Shown here: positions 12,561 through 24,357 of the stretch, in pieces
Position numbering within the stretch: the stretch's first letter is position 1
How the letters are laid out: the number at the start of each line of letters is the position of its first letter
Origin: Petaurus breviceps papuanus
Lineage: Eukaryota; Chordata; Mammalia; Diprotodontia; Petauridae
Assembly: GCA_028583685.1 (NCBI GenBank)
Contig: JAMXIF010001210.1
Location: 8,844,828-8,908,827, forward strand
Direction: 5' to 3'
DNA length: 64,000 bases
Notes under the pieces: model-generated
Database searches by the model: none
The model's input: only the letters and a program-made list of their open reading frames with translations
Told to the model about the DNA's origin: nothing
Program-made: the position numbers and the translations under genes

Positions 12561-12774
12561 GAATTGAATGCCATTTGCAGACACTGAAGGCAGAAATGCT
12601 AGGATATACTCAGGATTCCTAGGTTCAGGAAATCTAAGATTAATGACCAATTCAGTTCCAGTGGGGTCAATAGTCAGACTCTGGGAGTTACAAAGCTGAA
12701 CTCAGTGTCTAAAGTCAAGGTCAGATTCTTTGTATGCCAGAATAAAAATCAGAAAGGATCAAGGCCCTGACATA

Positions 12775-13255
12775 CTGTTTTGATCCAGAGTCAGGAAGAT
12801 CTGAGTTAAAATTTGGCCTCAGAGATACATTAATTGTGTGACCCTTTAGGCAAGTTTAAATAAACTGTCTTCTTTAGTTCTCTAAACTGTAAAATGGATA
12901 TAATAATAGCATCTACATCCAAAAGTTGTTGTGAGGATTAAATGCAGCATTTTTAAAGTGGGACAAATAGGTGGATAGAGTGCCAGGTCTCAAGTCAGGA
13001 AGTCTCATATTCCTGAGTTCAAATCTGACCTCAGACAGTAGCTGTGTGAACATGTCACTTAACCCTGTTTGACTCAATTTCTCATCTGTAAAATAAACTG
13101 GAGAAGGAAATAGCAAAGTACTCCAGTATCTTTACCAAGAAAACCCAAAATGGGGTCACAAGGAGTTAGACATGACTGAAGAATGACTGAACAAATTGTT
13201 AAAGTGCTTATCCCTATGCCTGGCAAATAGTAAGTGCTTAATACATGTCATAAAT
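12775..13255 (+). repeat. old MIR-type SINE split by a younger SINE
   Basis: The left half (12775-12960) runs from the head through GTTGTTGTGAGGATTAAATG. The right half (13199-13255) resumes with AAAGTGCTTATCCCTATGCC and an L2/MIR-type tail. The two halves are contiguous in the family order and are separated by the insert at 12961-13198. Confidence 0.8.
12961..13198 (+). mobile_element. MAR1-like SINE nested in an older SINE
   Basis: It has the tRNA-like head (GACAAATAGGTGGATAGAGT), CACTTAACCCTG core, then the tail AAATAAACTGGAGAAGGAAA, ACTCCAGTATCTTTACCAAG and GACATGACTGAAGAATGACT, all known from opossum MAR1-type SINEs. An 8-base TSD, TTAAAGTG, lies at 12953-12960 and 13199-13206. Confidence 0.85.
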
Positions 13256-13262
13256 ATTAGTT

Positions 13263-13337
13263 TCCTTCCTTCTTTCCTTCCTTCCTTCCTTCCTTCCTTC
13301 CTTCCTTCCTTCCTTCCTTCCTTCCTTCCTTCCTTCC
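13263..13337. repeat. (TTCC)n microsatellite
   Basis: About 18 tandem TTCC units, nearly perfect. Confidence 0.98.
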
Positions 13338-13834
13338 AAAGACTCTTCTAATCTCTTCCTTCCAATTTGGGCTTCTATTTTGGGAATGGCAATGAGCAGC
13401 TGGGTTTTAAATGGCCCTTTACCTGGAATGCTACATAAATTATGATTCTTTCTAGAGGAAGAAGATGGAAGGTTAGAGATGGCTCTGTTCCCTAAAATAT
13501 TGTGTCTTTTGAGGAATCAGAGAACATTGAAGTTAATTTAGGCCTAACATAAAAATTATACTCATTGTTCTTTGTGCCTACAGTCTTTTGATCCTGAACT
13601 TAGGAGTGACTCCTAAGTGGAATTTAATTGTGGCTACACCTTTTTGAAGTATAACCAGACTTTCATCAATAGTAAGACTGCCAGCATCAGCATTAGCCAA
13701 GTCCATTTTAGGACCAGGAATTAAGCTATCATGGCATCTTTCCTTGTAGTTTGAAGATATTTTCTAGTGGGAGGCAAGTGAGAGAGAGACAGAGATGGAC
13801 AAAAAAGAGAAAACAAGAGAGGAGAGAGTGAGAA

Positions 13835-13935
13835 CATTTATTAGACTCTTACTATGTGTTCTTATGTTATTCTGGGCTAAGTACTAAAGATAAATAAACA
13901 AGCAAACAAAACAGACCATACCCTCTCAAGGACTT
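13835..13935 (+). repeat. head of the long non-coding repeat
   Basis: ACATTTATTAGACTCTTACT followed by a GCTAAGTACTAAAGATAAAT and a CCCTCTCAAGGACTTA segment matches the opening of the repeat seen at 14946 and 51835. Confidence 0.5.
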
Positions 13936-14059
13936 ATTCATTAAAAAATTTTGTATAGTTTGTTTTTATATTAACTAAATTTCTCATTTCCATTCCCTCT
14001 CCAATCCTTTCCAACTAGGAAAGATAGCATGAGTACTATAGTCCAGAACAAAAAGAAAG

Positions 14060-14250
14060 TGTGGTATAGGGGAAAGAACTCGGAAATGGGGGAAATCTCA
14101 TGTATAGTCTCAGCTCTACTATTTAGTCAACTAGCTATGAGTTTAAGGAAATTACTTTGACTCACTAGTGTGTTTAAGTGGCCTTGCTTGTAAAATGAGG
14201 AGGTGGGATTAAGCTCTCTCTAAAATCTCTTCTAGCTCTAATACTTTGTG
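14060..14250 (+). repeat. MIR
   Basis: MIR order with an AAAGAACTCGG head, a TTTAAGGAAATTACTTTGAC core and a GTAAAATGAGGAGGTGGGAT tail. Diverged. Confidence 0.65.
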
Positions 14251-14344
14251 TTTATAAACATCTTAAAAATAAATCAACTTTTAGAATTATTTATCGATTT
14301 ACTCCCCAAGAAAAATAGATAATATTGGTTAAGTACTAGTCAAA

Positions 14345-14945
14345 CCTAAGTTTTTAATTTACATTAAATCCCATAATTTAGTGTCGAAGGCATATAAGCA
14401 TTCATCTAGTTTACTACATATGTGAAAAAATATCTCCCCCTGAAAATGATCATGTAGTCTCTGCTTAATGAACTTCAGTGAAGAGGAATCCACAAACTCC
14501 CAAAGCAGCCAATTGTACTTGTGATCTCCTCTAATCATCTGAAAGTTTTGGAATTTTTTTGCCAACATCAAGCTTAATTTTGCCTTTTTGAAACTTCTAC
14601 TTAGTATTTTAGTTCTCCCCTCTAACCCCAAACAAACCAAATCTAATCTATCTTCCCCAAAGAAGCCCTTTAAATACTTGAGAACAACTATCATATCTCC
14701 CTTTAGTCTCCCTTTCTCTGATCTAAATATCCCCAGTACCTTTTTTTGCTCTCTACATTAAGTGAACTTAAGGGCTTTCATCATCCTGGTTGCCCTCTTC
14801 TGGATGTTGACGAAGTCATCAACACCGTTCTTAAACTGCTGTATGTAGAAATAAACACAATACATGGAATGTGATCTAATCAAAGCTTATCGAAAACTTT
14901 GATGTGATCCTAATATTTGATCAATTTCACTTTCAATTCACTTCC
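14345..14945 (-). mobile_element. L3/CR1-clade LINE fragment
   Basis: The plus-strand text is the reverse of the well-known L3/CR1 3' region: GTAGTCTCTGCTTAATGAAC, then CACAAACTCCCAAAGCAGCC, then CCCTTTAAATACTTGAGAAC, then CATCATCCTGGTTGCCCTCT. The 111-residue minus-strand open frame at 14359-14694 lies inside it and is not a host gene. Very old. Confidence 0.75.
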
Positions 14946-15115
14946 ACCAACATTTATTATGCCCATAATATATACCAAGTGCTCAGGTTACAAAGACAAA
15001 AACAAAACTATCCCTGGCCTCACAGAATTTACATTCTTCTGGGAGGTAAATAGATAAGCAATGCAAAAAACATACAAAGTAAATACATAGGCAGGAGATA
15101 AGGAAAAGAATTAGA
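14946..15115 (+). repeat. head of the long non-coding repeat
   Basis: CACCAACATTTATTATGCCC, then AAGTGCTCAGGTTACAAAGA, then CCTGGCCTCACAGAATTTAC. It follows directly after the L3 piece. Confidence 0.55.
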
Positions 15116-15184
15116 AAATGGAATTGTATACCATTTTATTCTTTACATTATACTTTATGAACATAAAATCTGTTGAATGAGATA

Positions 15185-15310
15185 ATGTTATCTAATAAGT
15201 AGACTAGGAGTCTGCACCCTAGAATTCTAATCCCTTCTTTGTCACTGACTTGCTGTGTGACCTTTAGCAAATCATTCATCTTTCCTATGTATGTCTATCT
15301 CCTAAGGGAC
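15185..15310 (+). repeat. MIR fragment
   Basis: The core GTCACTGACTTGCTGTGTGA followed by CCTTTAGCAAATCATTCATC is MIR-like. Confidence 0.6.
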
Positions 15311-15759
15311 TTAGCTCATGAGAATATATGAGTACTGGTGATATAGTGTAACAGGTGGTATTTACATGGAACTATTCTTGGAAGTAGAAAGATTTGTAGT
15401 CTTTGGATATAACTACTGGAATCTCTTAAAGAAGAGAAGACAACATTTGTGACTGAGCTCTGAGGTTTTCAGTTCCCAGTGTTGTTGATAAATCAAAATG
15501 ACACACTCTAAGGACATTTTCTAGCAACAAGGATACTGGTTCCTGTGATCCACAATCAAACATAGTTGAAATGTGCCCAGGAATATTATCATCCATGAAA
15601 TAAATTCTAATCTCTTTACCACTACCAATCTGAAAACTGTAGGGGATCAAGGTGGTTAGACTGTAAAAAGACATTTATTAATTTCTCACCAAACATAGCT
15701 AACCATAGAATAGGTAATCATATTACATTATTCATGCATTATTGAAACATACAACCAAA

Positions 15760-15990
15760 TGTTATATGAGATCTCAGGGGGAAAAGGTCATGACAGCCTA
15801 GGATATTAGAGGAAGCTTCAGAGAAGAAGTAATATTTGAACTGGGTTTTATGTGATGGGCAGGAATCAATGGGTAAAGAAGAAGAGGAAAGATATTCTAG
15901 TCATTGAGAGTGGAATATGTAAATTAATGCCGAACATGGATAATACAGGACTTTTTTTGGTGGGGTAGAATACAACATAAGTCATTTTAG
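15760..15990 (+). repeat. middle part of the long non-coding repeat
   Basis: A GGAAGCTTCAGAGAAGAAGT segment followed by TTTGAACTGGGTTTTATGTG and a TATTCTAGTCATTGAGAGTG part matches the middle of the repeat whose head lies at 14946. Intervening sequence is a MIR and unclassified DNA. Confidence 0.5.
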
Positions 15991-16369
15991 CTAAAGAGTA
16001 TTATGAAGAAGAATGAGGTAAGAAAGTCTAGATAACTGCAAAGATAAATTTTGCTTGATTGAATTTTGCTCAGTATGCAAGTCATAGAAGAATTTTTTAA
16101 AGATTGTAGAATTTAATTTATTTAACATCTTATGTTCCTTGATAACATGTAAAAATAAATATTCATTTTTTAATTTGAATTTTAAATTCTTTCCCTCTCT
16201 ACCTTCTTGCCCTCTCATCAAGACAGCCTAAAGCAATTTGATATAGTTTATATATGTTTCTCTATTAGTCATGCTGTGAAAGAAAACCTAGGCAAAAATA
16301 AATGAGGTACTAAAATGTAATTGTGGAATATTTAACAAAACAAATAAAAACATAAGAGTATAGATGATG

Positions 16370-16535
16370 GGGGTGGCTAGGTGGCACAGTGAGTAAAGCG
16401 CTGGCCTTGAAGTCAGGAGGACCTGAGTTCAGTTCCGGCCTCAGACACTTAACACCCACACAAAAACACTAGCCATATAACTTTGGGCAAGTTACTTAAC
16501 CCCAATTGCCCTCCAAAAGGCAAAAAAAAAAAAAA
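16370..16535 (+). mobile_element. CORE-type SINE with perfect TSD
   Basis: Full-length copy, head GGGGTGGCTAGGTGGCACAG, ending in a pure A run. A 15-base TSD, AGAGTATAGATGATG, lies at 16355-16369 and 16536-16550. Its low divergence suggests a young insertion. Confidence 0.93.
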
Positions 16536-16726
16536 AGAGTATAGATGATGTCAATATGTAGTTTTCTAAGTCAATATGCCTCCTGTACAGTTTAGTGACC
16601 CTGTTTCTCTTTGATATTGATATCTCTGCTCTAAGGTTACTCTGGCCCCAAATAGATTACTTGTACTTCTGTAATGACTATGGGAAAGTAAAGTATAGAT
16701 CTGATCAGAAAACTTAGGATATTTTC

Positions 16727-16907
16727 TTTCTTCTTCTTTTTTTTTTTTGCTTTTTGGAGGGGGGGAGGGCAGAGCAAATTGGAGTTAAGTGGCTTGCCCA
16801 AGGTCACACGGCTAGTAAGTGTCAAGTGTCTGAGGTAGGATTTGTACTCAGGTCCTTCTGACTCCAGGGCTGGTGCTCTATTCACTATGCCAACTAGCCA
16901 CCCTGAT
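16727..16907 (-). mobile_element. CORE-type SINE with perfect TSD
   Basis: Opposite orientation to the copy at 16370, with the poly(A) tail read as T-rich DNA at 16727-16748. A 13-base TSD, TTAGGATATTTTC, lies at 16714-16726 and 16908-16920. The 82-residue minus frame over it is SINE-derived. Confidence 0.92.
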
Positions 16908-16920
16908 TTAGGATATTTTC

Positions 16921-18929
16921 AAAGTAGCCTTGGGGCTGCTGTAGCTTTGCCTTGAGTTGTCTAGTATACCCTGTATCACCTGGTTTGTGGGTTCCCTGGA
17001 TACATGTTCTATTTTAACATATAGATTCAACATATAATGGGTGCCTTAACCTCTTCATTCATAACCTTGTTGTAAAATAACATGGCAGACCAAACATTAA
17101 CTTTTTAAGCAAAGTAGATGGAATATTATCACCCATTGCTTGACATATATAAGAGGCCTGGAAAATTCCAAGTAGCAGTCCCATCCAGTATTTATCCCAT
17201 TTGTCATTATCATCATATCTTTACATGCCATAGCAATTTCAAGTGGAGTTTTATCTTTTTTTTCTTTTTAAGTAGGTCCATTAGAAATATAAGTACTGAC
17301 AGAAATCCTACATAACACTCTTCAAGACAATGGGGACTGTCACAACCAAAATTATTTACAACTTCCTACAATTACAGCACTTTTCATGATTGTGGAAATT
17401 GAGGAGTGGATGGATTTTTTTTTTTTTTGTTTTTGTTTTGTTTTTTCCTTGGAGATAGAAGTTTTTGCTTGTTTAGAAAAGAATATTTCTGGCTTTTATC
17501 CTTTACATAATTTTACATGACATTATGAGAGATAAATTTTTTATATTAGTTCAAAGCTGAGGAGAATGCCATAAGAAGGGAATTAAGAGACTGCTTAAGA
17601 CAATTGTAGTCTTTCAATTTCCTAGCAACTACCAAAGATACAGCTAATGATCAGTTACTCTGATTTATTTGCTTTTTGGCTCTTGAGATACTGAAAGACC
17701 TTATGAGATTTTCCATTCATTTTCACTAAACTTTTTTTTAACCTTATAGTTTATACAACTATCTATTGTTCTGGAGGGCAATTTAAGTCTCCCCTGGATC
17801 ACTTCTTTACTTTGGTTTTCCTTGAAATTGCTCTAGGGGATGGGGATGTCTTCAGCTGAGATTATTTCTGACCTCATGCTGTGGTTGCTTTCCAGGTTTC
17901 ATATCTGTCAGTACTGTACAATGACCAGCTCTTTATTCTGGGGAAAAGATGTACTATTTCAACTGCATCAGGTGTTATGACAGCGCAATACAACCCTATT
18001 TGTGCTAGATGCTTGGTGATTGACATGCATTAAAAGCATACACATACACATACACAATCTACTCCATCCATCAAAAGCTTAGGGCAAAAGAAGTCTCTTG
18101 AGAGATGATACTTGATTTTAGTAAGAAGCTAAAAAAAAGACCCTTTTGTTCAGATGAGATAGAAAGAAAATATTTTCTATTAGAATCGCAAAATATTGGA
18201 AATCAGAAAAATGGACAGCATGAAGAAAGAAGGGTATGCTATTTTAAACACATGATGAAGATCCACATTCATTTTATAATTTCTGAGATTTTCATTTCTT
18301 TAACATTTGTTGAATTGAATGGAACTAAATGTAAAGGAATTGAATCCTCTACAAAGTCTTAATTAATCTAAGCCTCATTATGGCCTAGGGAAGGGCTGAA
18401 ATCCAGGGTATTTGAAAGGCAATGATAGCAGTGAAAGTTTTATAATGCTGGAAAGACTTCAATTATCATATTGGAAAGAGACATAATCAAATTTTTGAGG
18501 ATGAGTCTAGCTAAGTATGTAAATACTAATCTCCAGGAAAATATCCATTTGGCTATGGCTACATTAGGTACAAAACATACAAAAACAACCAAACAAACCA
18601 AAATTCAAAATGCCCCCTAGTCTGAAGAACATCAGTTTCCATAACTGAAACCAAAAGAACCTAAAGTCATCTTAATCACCGCTACTTGACTTACTTGCCC
18701 CACAATGAGAAATGACAGATAAGAGCAGTACTAGCTGAGCAATAAAAACTTATTTATGAAATCTTACAGAGAAATTTTAGGAGATTATGAAAACTATCAC
18801 CACATAAAAGAGAGGAGCAGCAGCAGATATAACAAATTTAAAGCAGGAATGGTAAAAATCCAACCAAGCAAGTGATCTAAGGGCATTTAAGGATAAACCA
18901 TGACTATAGACGAGAACAAAATGGAAATA
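16921..18929. other. gene-free stretch
   Basis: No gene, RNA gene or clear repeat was recognised in about 2 kb. The 85-residue open frame at 18105-18362 on the plus strand is AT-rich and shows no domain. Confidence 0.5.
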
Positions 18930-19205
18930 ATAAAAATCAGAATAAGAATTTATATAGTGCTGACTATGTGCCAGGTACCATGTGAAACTTTACAATTTTA
19001 TCTAATTTGAGTCTCACAACAATCCTAGGAGATCAGTGCTTATTATATGATCCCCATTTTACAGATGAGCAAACTGATTCATAAAGAAGTTAAATAACTT
19101 GCCTAGGATCACACAGCTAGGAAGAGTCTGAGGTTCTATTTGAATTCAGGTCTTCCTGACTCCAGGTCCAGAGCTGTATCCATTGTGCCATCTAGTTTTC
19201 CCTAG
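18930..19205 (-). repeat. MIR/MAR-type SINE, nearly full length
   Basis: On the plus strand it reads the reverse of the family: TATAGTGCTGACTATGTGCC, CCATTTTACAGATGAGCAAA, AGGATCACACAGCTAGGAAG, CTGACTCCAGGTCCAGAGCT, ending CATTGTGCCATCTAGTT. Confidence 0.8.
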
Positions 19206-20530
19206 GTAGATCTACAGAGTTTTTTTTTTTTAAATAAATTGTATAGAAAAGTAAAAATAGTTATAAAGAGAACAAGTATAAAAAAATCCATTAGATTAGA
19301 ATAAGAATATATAAAGAAGCTTTGTCCTGGACACAATATAATTGTGAGGGCATTGAAAAATTAATTCACAAATCATCTTGTAAAGAAGATAATATAAAAG
19401 GCATTGAAAAAATTTAGGCCATATTATTGCCACAGAAAAGGCAACTAAGGATAAGAGTAGATGCCACTTTAAAAGATTTCAGCTAAGAAGATTTCTCCTA
19501 TGCATATAACAATCTTATGCAAAATTCCTTGAAAGATGAACGACAGAGATCATCTTGTAACACAATTATTTGATCATTAATATTAGGTTAAATATAAGAC
19601 AGAGAGGCAAACACTCCCTTAAGGGGCTGGGCAAAGTCACAAAGTCATATCCAGAATGGAGTCCAAGCTATGGAAAAGAAATTCCCTGTAGATGGTATGC
19701 TGCTATTTGTAGAGGATTTTTTATTGCATCAAGTCCCAGAATATTGTATATCCCTTGGACAGATTTAAAGGTACTCAAATGAGTTTGGTCCATCTATTCA
19801 CAAAGGAAAACCAAGTGAGTTTAAGAATGCATCTTGTCGCAATTATAACATGCAATTAAAAAAAAATTGAGATCTCATCCATCAGTAATGTAATCTTTAA
19901 TAGAAACAGCAATTGGACAGTGAGGTAGGCATAGAACTAAACAGGAGGAGAGATGGCTAGATTGTTTGTGGGATACCACAAAGTTAATTTAATAACCTTG
20001 AACTTCTCCATAAGGAAAAAAAAAAGCCTATTTTTTTTTTATCTCAATGTTTTACCACTGTTATATGATATTAAATCATGGTATATCTCAGGAAAAGAGA
20101 ATATCACTTTCAGAAGGCAGCAGGAAGGCTCATTGTGGATAGAAGCCAGCTTCAACACCTAATAAATTAAAAGTTGAATTAAAGCATATTATCAAAAAAA
20201 CTGTCTGGTAGAAAGAGAAAGTGGTTGAACACACAGTGAGAGTAAGAGATAAACAATGAGGAGCTCATGTGCTATGTTTGTAGCCTCATGATACCATTAT
20301 GTATATATCCATTTGAATTACAATGGATATTTTAAGGCATTCAATGTCTAAAGGATGTGTGATTTTATTGGTATATGTACTCCCTCAGCCAGACAGACCT
20401 TTGTACCTGTCTATTGTATACAGTATACAGTCTATTTGAGTTGTTGTGGCCAAAAAATTCATTCATTATCTAGTGGCCTACTTTTTATTATAATATTCTC
20501 TAAACTTAGCTAGACTGTTTCAGTGGGCTT
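19206..20530. other. gene-free AT-rich stretch
   Basis: No recognisable gene. Open frames at 19570-19782 and 19953-20162 have no domain I can name. Sequence is A-rich and could include eroded LINE material, but no motif supports this. Confidence 0.45.
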
Positions 20531-21136
20531 TGTTGAGGTATGAGCTCTGGGAGCCACCTAGAGCTTTCCTTGAGACCTTGAGGTACAGGCTCTGGGAACC
20601 TTCCTTGGATTCTTGATTAAATTGTCTCATTTGATGAGGCATTTGCATGAAACAATAAGCCTTACTTTGTGCCTAGTTACTAAAGGCTAAACTACTAGCC
20701 TACTTACTAGCCTAGCCCTCCATTGTTGATCAACTTCCCACCCTTGAGCCTATCAAAATATCAATACATCCTTGAGTTGGCCTGGCCCACCATTGTCTAT
20801 AGCCTCCAGCTACTTCCCACCCTTAATCACTCATTGACCCTCATTAACTCTTCCTGAAGACCCTCCCCAAACTTTAGATCACCCCTAGATTCCTCCCACA
20901 ACCTTCTGTATATAAGACCCATCTCACAACACATGGTGTGAGAGCACCATAGAATGCCATGTGGGAGAGTGCCATAGAATAGTGAGAGTGCCATAGAATG
21001 ACCTAGTACAGACTTACTCTATCTAATGCAAGCAAACTTTTAATAAATTTTACTTTTCTTTGGCTGAGAAGACTTGAGTCGAATTCATTTGGCAGGACCC
21101 ATATTTTGGGGTCTCCAGAGCAACCCTAATCCTCTC
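20531..21136 (+). mobile_element. solo LTR, family A, copy 3
   Basis: Plus-strand copy of the LTR at 3344 and 8355. Visible parts are a TG start, a doubled GGCTCTGGGA motif near the 5' end, a TATATAAGACCC TATA-like element near 20909, an AATAAA signal near 21042, and a TCTCA end. The heptamer CAGTGGG occurs at both flanks (20521-20527 and 21136-21142), but it does not abut the TG end exactly. Three imperfect copies of a GTGCCATAGAAT unit lie near 20945-21000. An old fossil without internal region. Confidence 0.78.
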
Positions 21137-21614
21137 AGTGGGTAACCTCTCCAGGTTTGTACTTGAAGTTTCTCTAGGGCTTGACAGAATTGTGTCCTAC
21201 TAAAGTAGACTGTGAGAAGCCAGCTGCTCCTGTTAACTAGGATGAGGTTCTAGAATAAATTTTTAACTGAGGACTACACAAGCTATGGTTTTAATAATAA
21301 TCAAGAGTGTTTGAAACACTGAAGTAAAAATCATTGACATGTGAATTTCAAATCCCTTTTAACCTTGACAGAATAAATAACATACTCAGCTTATGTATTA
21401 AAATACTAATGTTTACTGTTGTTAACTTTTTACAGCAAAAATAACTTATTTGAATAGAATTGTATTCTATCAAATAGCACAAATATATGAAAACAAAAAA
21501 CATATTCATAAAATCGTACCTGTTATATCATGCTATCAGAATAATAAAGCTTCTAGAAAGCCAATTTCTGACATCCCTGTCCCCAACACAAGGCAAAATG
21601 AAAGACTAGAAAGA

Positions 21615-21790
21615 ACCTTTAGGCTCTTTCAAAGGTCCTGGGTTTGAATCTCAGTTCTACCTCTGACAATCTATGAGACCTTGAGTAGCTTAAAGTCTTT
21701 GGTTCTTGCTTTTATCAACTGTAAAATGAATGGATTAGACTGGATTACAAAATCACTAAGATTTCATCCAAATCTAAATCCCATTAACAT
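21615..21790 (+). repeat. MIR
   Basis: CCTGGGTTTGAATCTCAGTT, then GAGACCTTGAGTAGCTTAAA, then ACTGTAAAATGAATGGATTA gives a MIR order. Confidence 0.7.
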
Positions 21791-22548
21791 ATAAAAGGTT
21801 CAACCTAGTAAACAGAATTGATGCCAGAGCTTATTGGAATTGACCCAGACAATTCAACAACACAAATTAAAATCAGTTTCCAAGAATGTTGTTCTTTCCA
21901 GCTATTATTTAAAAAATAATCTATTGGATTTAGTTTTGCAAAAATCACTTCCCTGCAACCATTTCATAAACATTTTTTTAGGAGCTGGAAAACACCTCAG
22001 ATAAATAGCAATTGACTTATTGCCCTGTATTGAAATTTAATTTACAGTTTTTTTAAATTGTTGATAATATTTTTAGATTTTGTATATGTGTTTTGGAACT
22101 TGAGCTTTTGATTGTGACCCAGCTACCTGATAAACTATCTTCCAAATGAGGCTTTTGTTCATTTTTTTTGTCTTAAGATTTCAAACTAGAACATGGGTTT
22201 TAGGAAGGAGAGGTTGCAAAATAATAAGAAGGAAAATAACTAGGATAACATGATTTACTTCATGATTAAATTGAGTTAAAAAAAGCAAACTAGTATTTCC
22301 TATTTTGCAAATATTCCAATGTTTTGCAAATAAATAAAATAAAATGTTTTGCAAATTAACAAATCTTATATTAGAGCATTTCGGGGCTCAGAGCTGCCTT
22401 TTAATTTACAATTAAAATGCTCCTTTATAAGGTTCTATTTTCTTTTTGGAAGGGGTGACTAGAGGGAATAGGTAAAGTAGAATACAATATAGACTTATGA
22501 TTTCATTATGACAAAAAATTTCACCTGTAGATACCCTTTCTAGCAATG
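21791..22548. other. gene-free AT-rich stretch
   Basis: No gene or repeat boundary recognised. TTTTGCAAAT-type words recur near 22290-22360, without further structure. Confidence 0.45.
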
Positions 22549-22564
22549 TATACCACCAATTCTT

Positions 22565-22724
22565 TTTTGGGGGGGCTTTTGGAGGGCAATTGGGGTTAAA
22601 TAACTTGCCCAAGGTTACACAACTAGTTTTTTTGTGTGGGTGTTGTGTCTGAGGCCAGAACTGAACTCCCGGTCCTCCTGACTCCAGGGCTGGGGCTTTC
22701 CTCACTGTGCCTCCTAGCTGCCCC
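22565..22724 (-). mobile_element. CORE-type SINE with TSD
   Basis: Minus-strand copy ending at its head GGGGCAGCTAGGAGGCACAG. The flanks TATACCACCAATTCTT (22549-22564) and TATACCAGCAAGTCTT (22725-22740) match at 14 of 16 positions. Confidence 0.88.
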
Positions 22725-22831
22725 TATACCAGCAAGTCTTAAAGAGTTGCCTAGGGCACTAAGATTTTGTTTATGACCAATTTCACACAATAAGATATGA
22801 ATCAGACAAAGGATTGAAGAACCCAGGTCTT

Positions 22832-23136
22832 CCTTTCTTTTTTTTTTTTTTTAAGCAATTGGGGTTAAGTAACTTGCTCAAGGTTGTTCAAGGTTACACG
22901 GCCAGTTATTTCTGGGTGTGGTGCTGAGTGTCTGAGCCCGGGATTCGATCTCCAGGTCGTCCCAACACTGGAGCCGGTGCTCTTACTCACTGAGCCACCT
23001 GGCCGCCCCTAAGCAATCAGGGTTAAGTAACATGCTCAAGGTTACACGGCCAGTGTCTGAGCCCGGGATTCGATCTCCAGGTCAATCCTGACACTGGAGC
23101 CAGTGCTCTTACTTGCTGTGCTACCTGGCCGCCCCG
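22832..23136 (-). mobile_element. dimeric SINE, locus 1
   Basis: Two SINE monomers lie head to tail. On the minus strand, the 5' monomer (about 23012-23135) begins GGGGCGGCCAGGTAGCACAG, and the 3' monomer (about 22853-23009) begins GGGGCGGCCAGGTGGCTCAG and ends in the poly(A) tail. One 14-base perfect TSD, AGAACCCAGGTCTT, brackets the whole pair (22818-22831 and 23137-23150), and none separates the monomers. The same dimer, with the same monomer-specific bases, is at 29079-29382. Confidence 0.9.
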
Positions 23137-23364
23137 AGAACCCAGGTCTTTCTGATGACAAGGATGACTTTCAAGCCACTAAGCCACACTGTTCCTCAGA
23201 ATTCTTATTGTTTTCTTAATTGGAAAATTTTCCTAAGTACAATACAATTTAAATTATAAAACTCTGCTGGAGAACATAGTTTCTCAAAGCTTATAGATGC
23301 TTCCTTCCTTCATAGAAACTTTAGAGTACTCTTTTGGTCATTGACCATAATGAATAGTAGAGCA

Positions 23365-23590
23365 AGCACTAGAATTGGAATCAGGAAGACCTTAGTTCTT
23401 AGTTGGTATTCTACTTCAGACCTTAGCTGTGTAACTGTAGAAAAGTAACCTAACCTCTCTGTGTCTCCATTTGTTCATCTGTAAAATTGTAGTAATAATA
23501 GCAGTTCTTGGAATTGTGAGACTCATTAGAAATAATGTATAAAAACTACCTTGTAAACCCTAAAGTGTTGTAAAAAATAAAATGAGCTAT
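23365..23590 (+). repeat. MIR/MAR-type SINE
   Basis: GGAATCAGGAAGACCTTAGT head, TAGCTGTGTAACTGTAG core, CTCCATTTGTTCATCTGTAA and a TATAAAAACTACCTTGTAAA tail ending near ATCATTG. Confidence 0.7.
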
Positions 23591-23635
23591 CATTGTTGAT
23601 GTTGTCATCTTTATAAATATGGTACTATCAACAAG

Positions 23636-23835
23636 CAAACAAATTAACAAGCATTTATAAAGTGCCTACTATCTGCCAGGCACTGTGATAAGCACTGGAA
23701 ATATAAAGAAAGGTCAAAAAATATCCCTGATCTCAAGAGGTCATAGTCTAGTAAGGAGACAACACGAAACAAGAACATGCAAGTCCGATATAGAAAGATG
23801 ATGTTACCAAATGTTAAGAGGTTCACTAAACTTGT
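23636..23835 (+). repeat. head of the long non-coding repeat
   Basis: AAGTGCCTACTATCTGCCAG, then GCACTGTGATAAGCACTGGA, then CTGATCTCAAGAGGTCATAG. The continuation appears at 24470. Confidence 0.6.
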
Positions 23836-24355
23836 CTTTTTGAGTTGTCATATTTTTCAGAAACACTGGACACAGAGCATGCAGGAGGCCCTGAATGTGT
23901 CAGGGACAAAGCTGCCCCACTTCCCTTCCCTGATATGACCTGACATAATTTGCTGTTTGCATCCCACAGTGGACTCTCTGTGTGTAGTTGGGAGTCAAGG
24001 TAGGTGCTGGTCAGTTTGTACTAGACTGAGAAACTGCTGGTGTAGCTGGGGCCCCAGTAGACAAGTAGACTATTACATCTTTGTGGTTTAGCAATTTCCA
24101 AAGGAAAAGAATGTGGCTTTTGCCATCACCTGGCTCCTCCCCTCCATCTTTTTTGCACCTTTGTACATGCCATGCCCCTTTAGGTGGAAATTTGTGTTTC
24201 CTCTTCCTTCCTTTGTTGTACTCTTTTAACTATGCAAGCTTCTTTATGGATTGGCAACTCTTTGAGTTCCACATGAATGTTCATTTCTCTTATATTAAAC
24301 CCAGTTTTCATATAAGTTTCGTAAAATTGAGAATGCCTATTGATGATAGATAGTT

Positions 24356-24357
<2 letters not shown>

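Noticed and set aside
14359-14694. 111-residue minus-strand frame as a host gene
   Set aside because: It lies within an L3/CR1 LINE 3' region that is non-coding in the family order.
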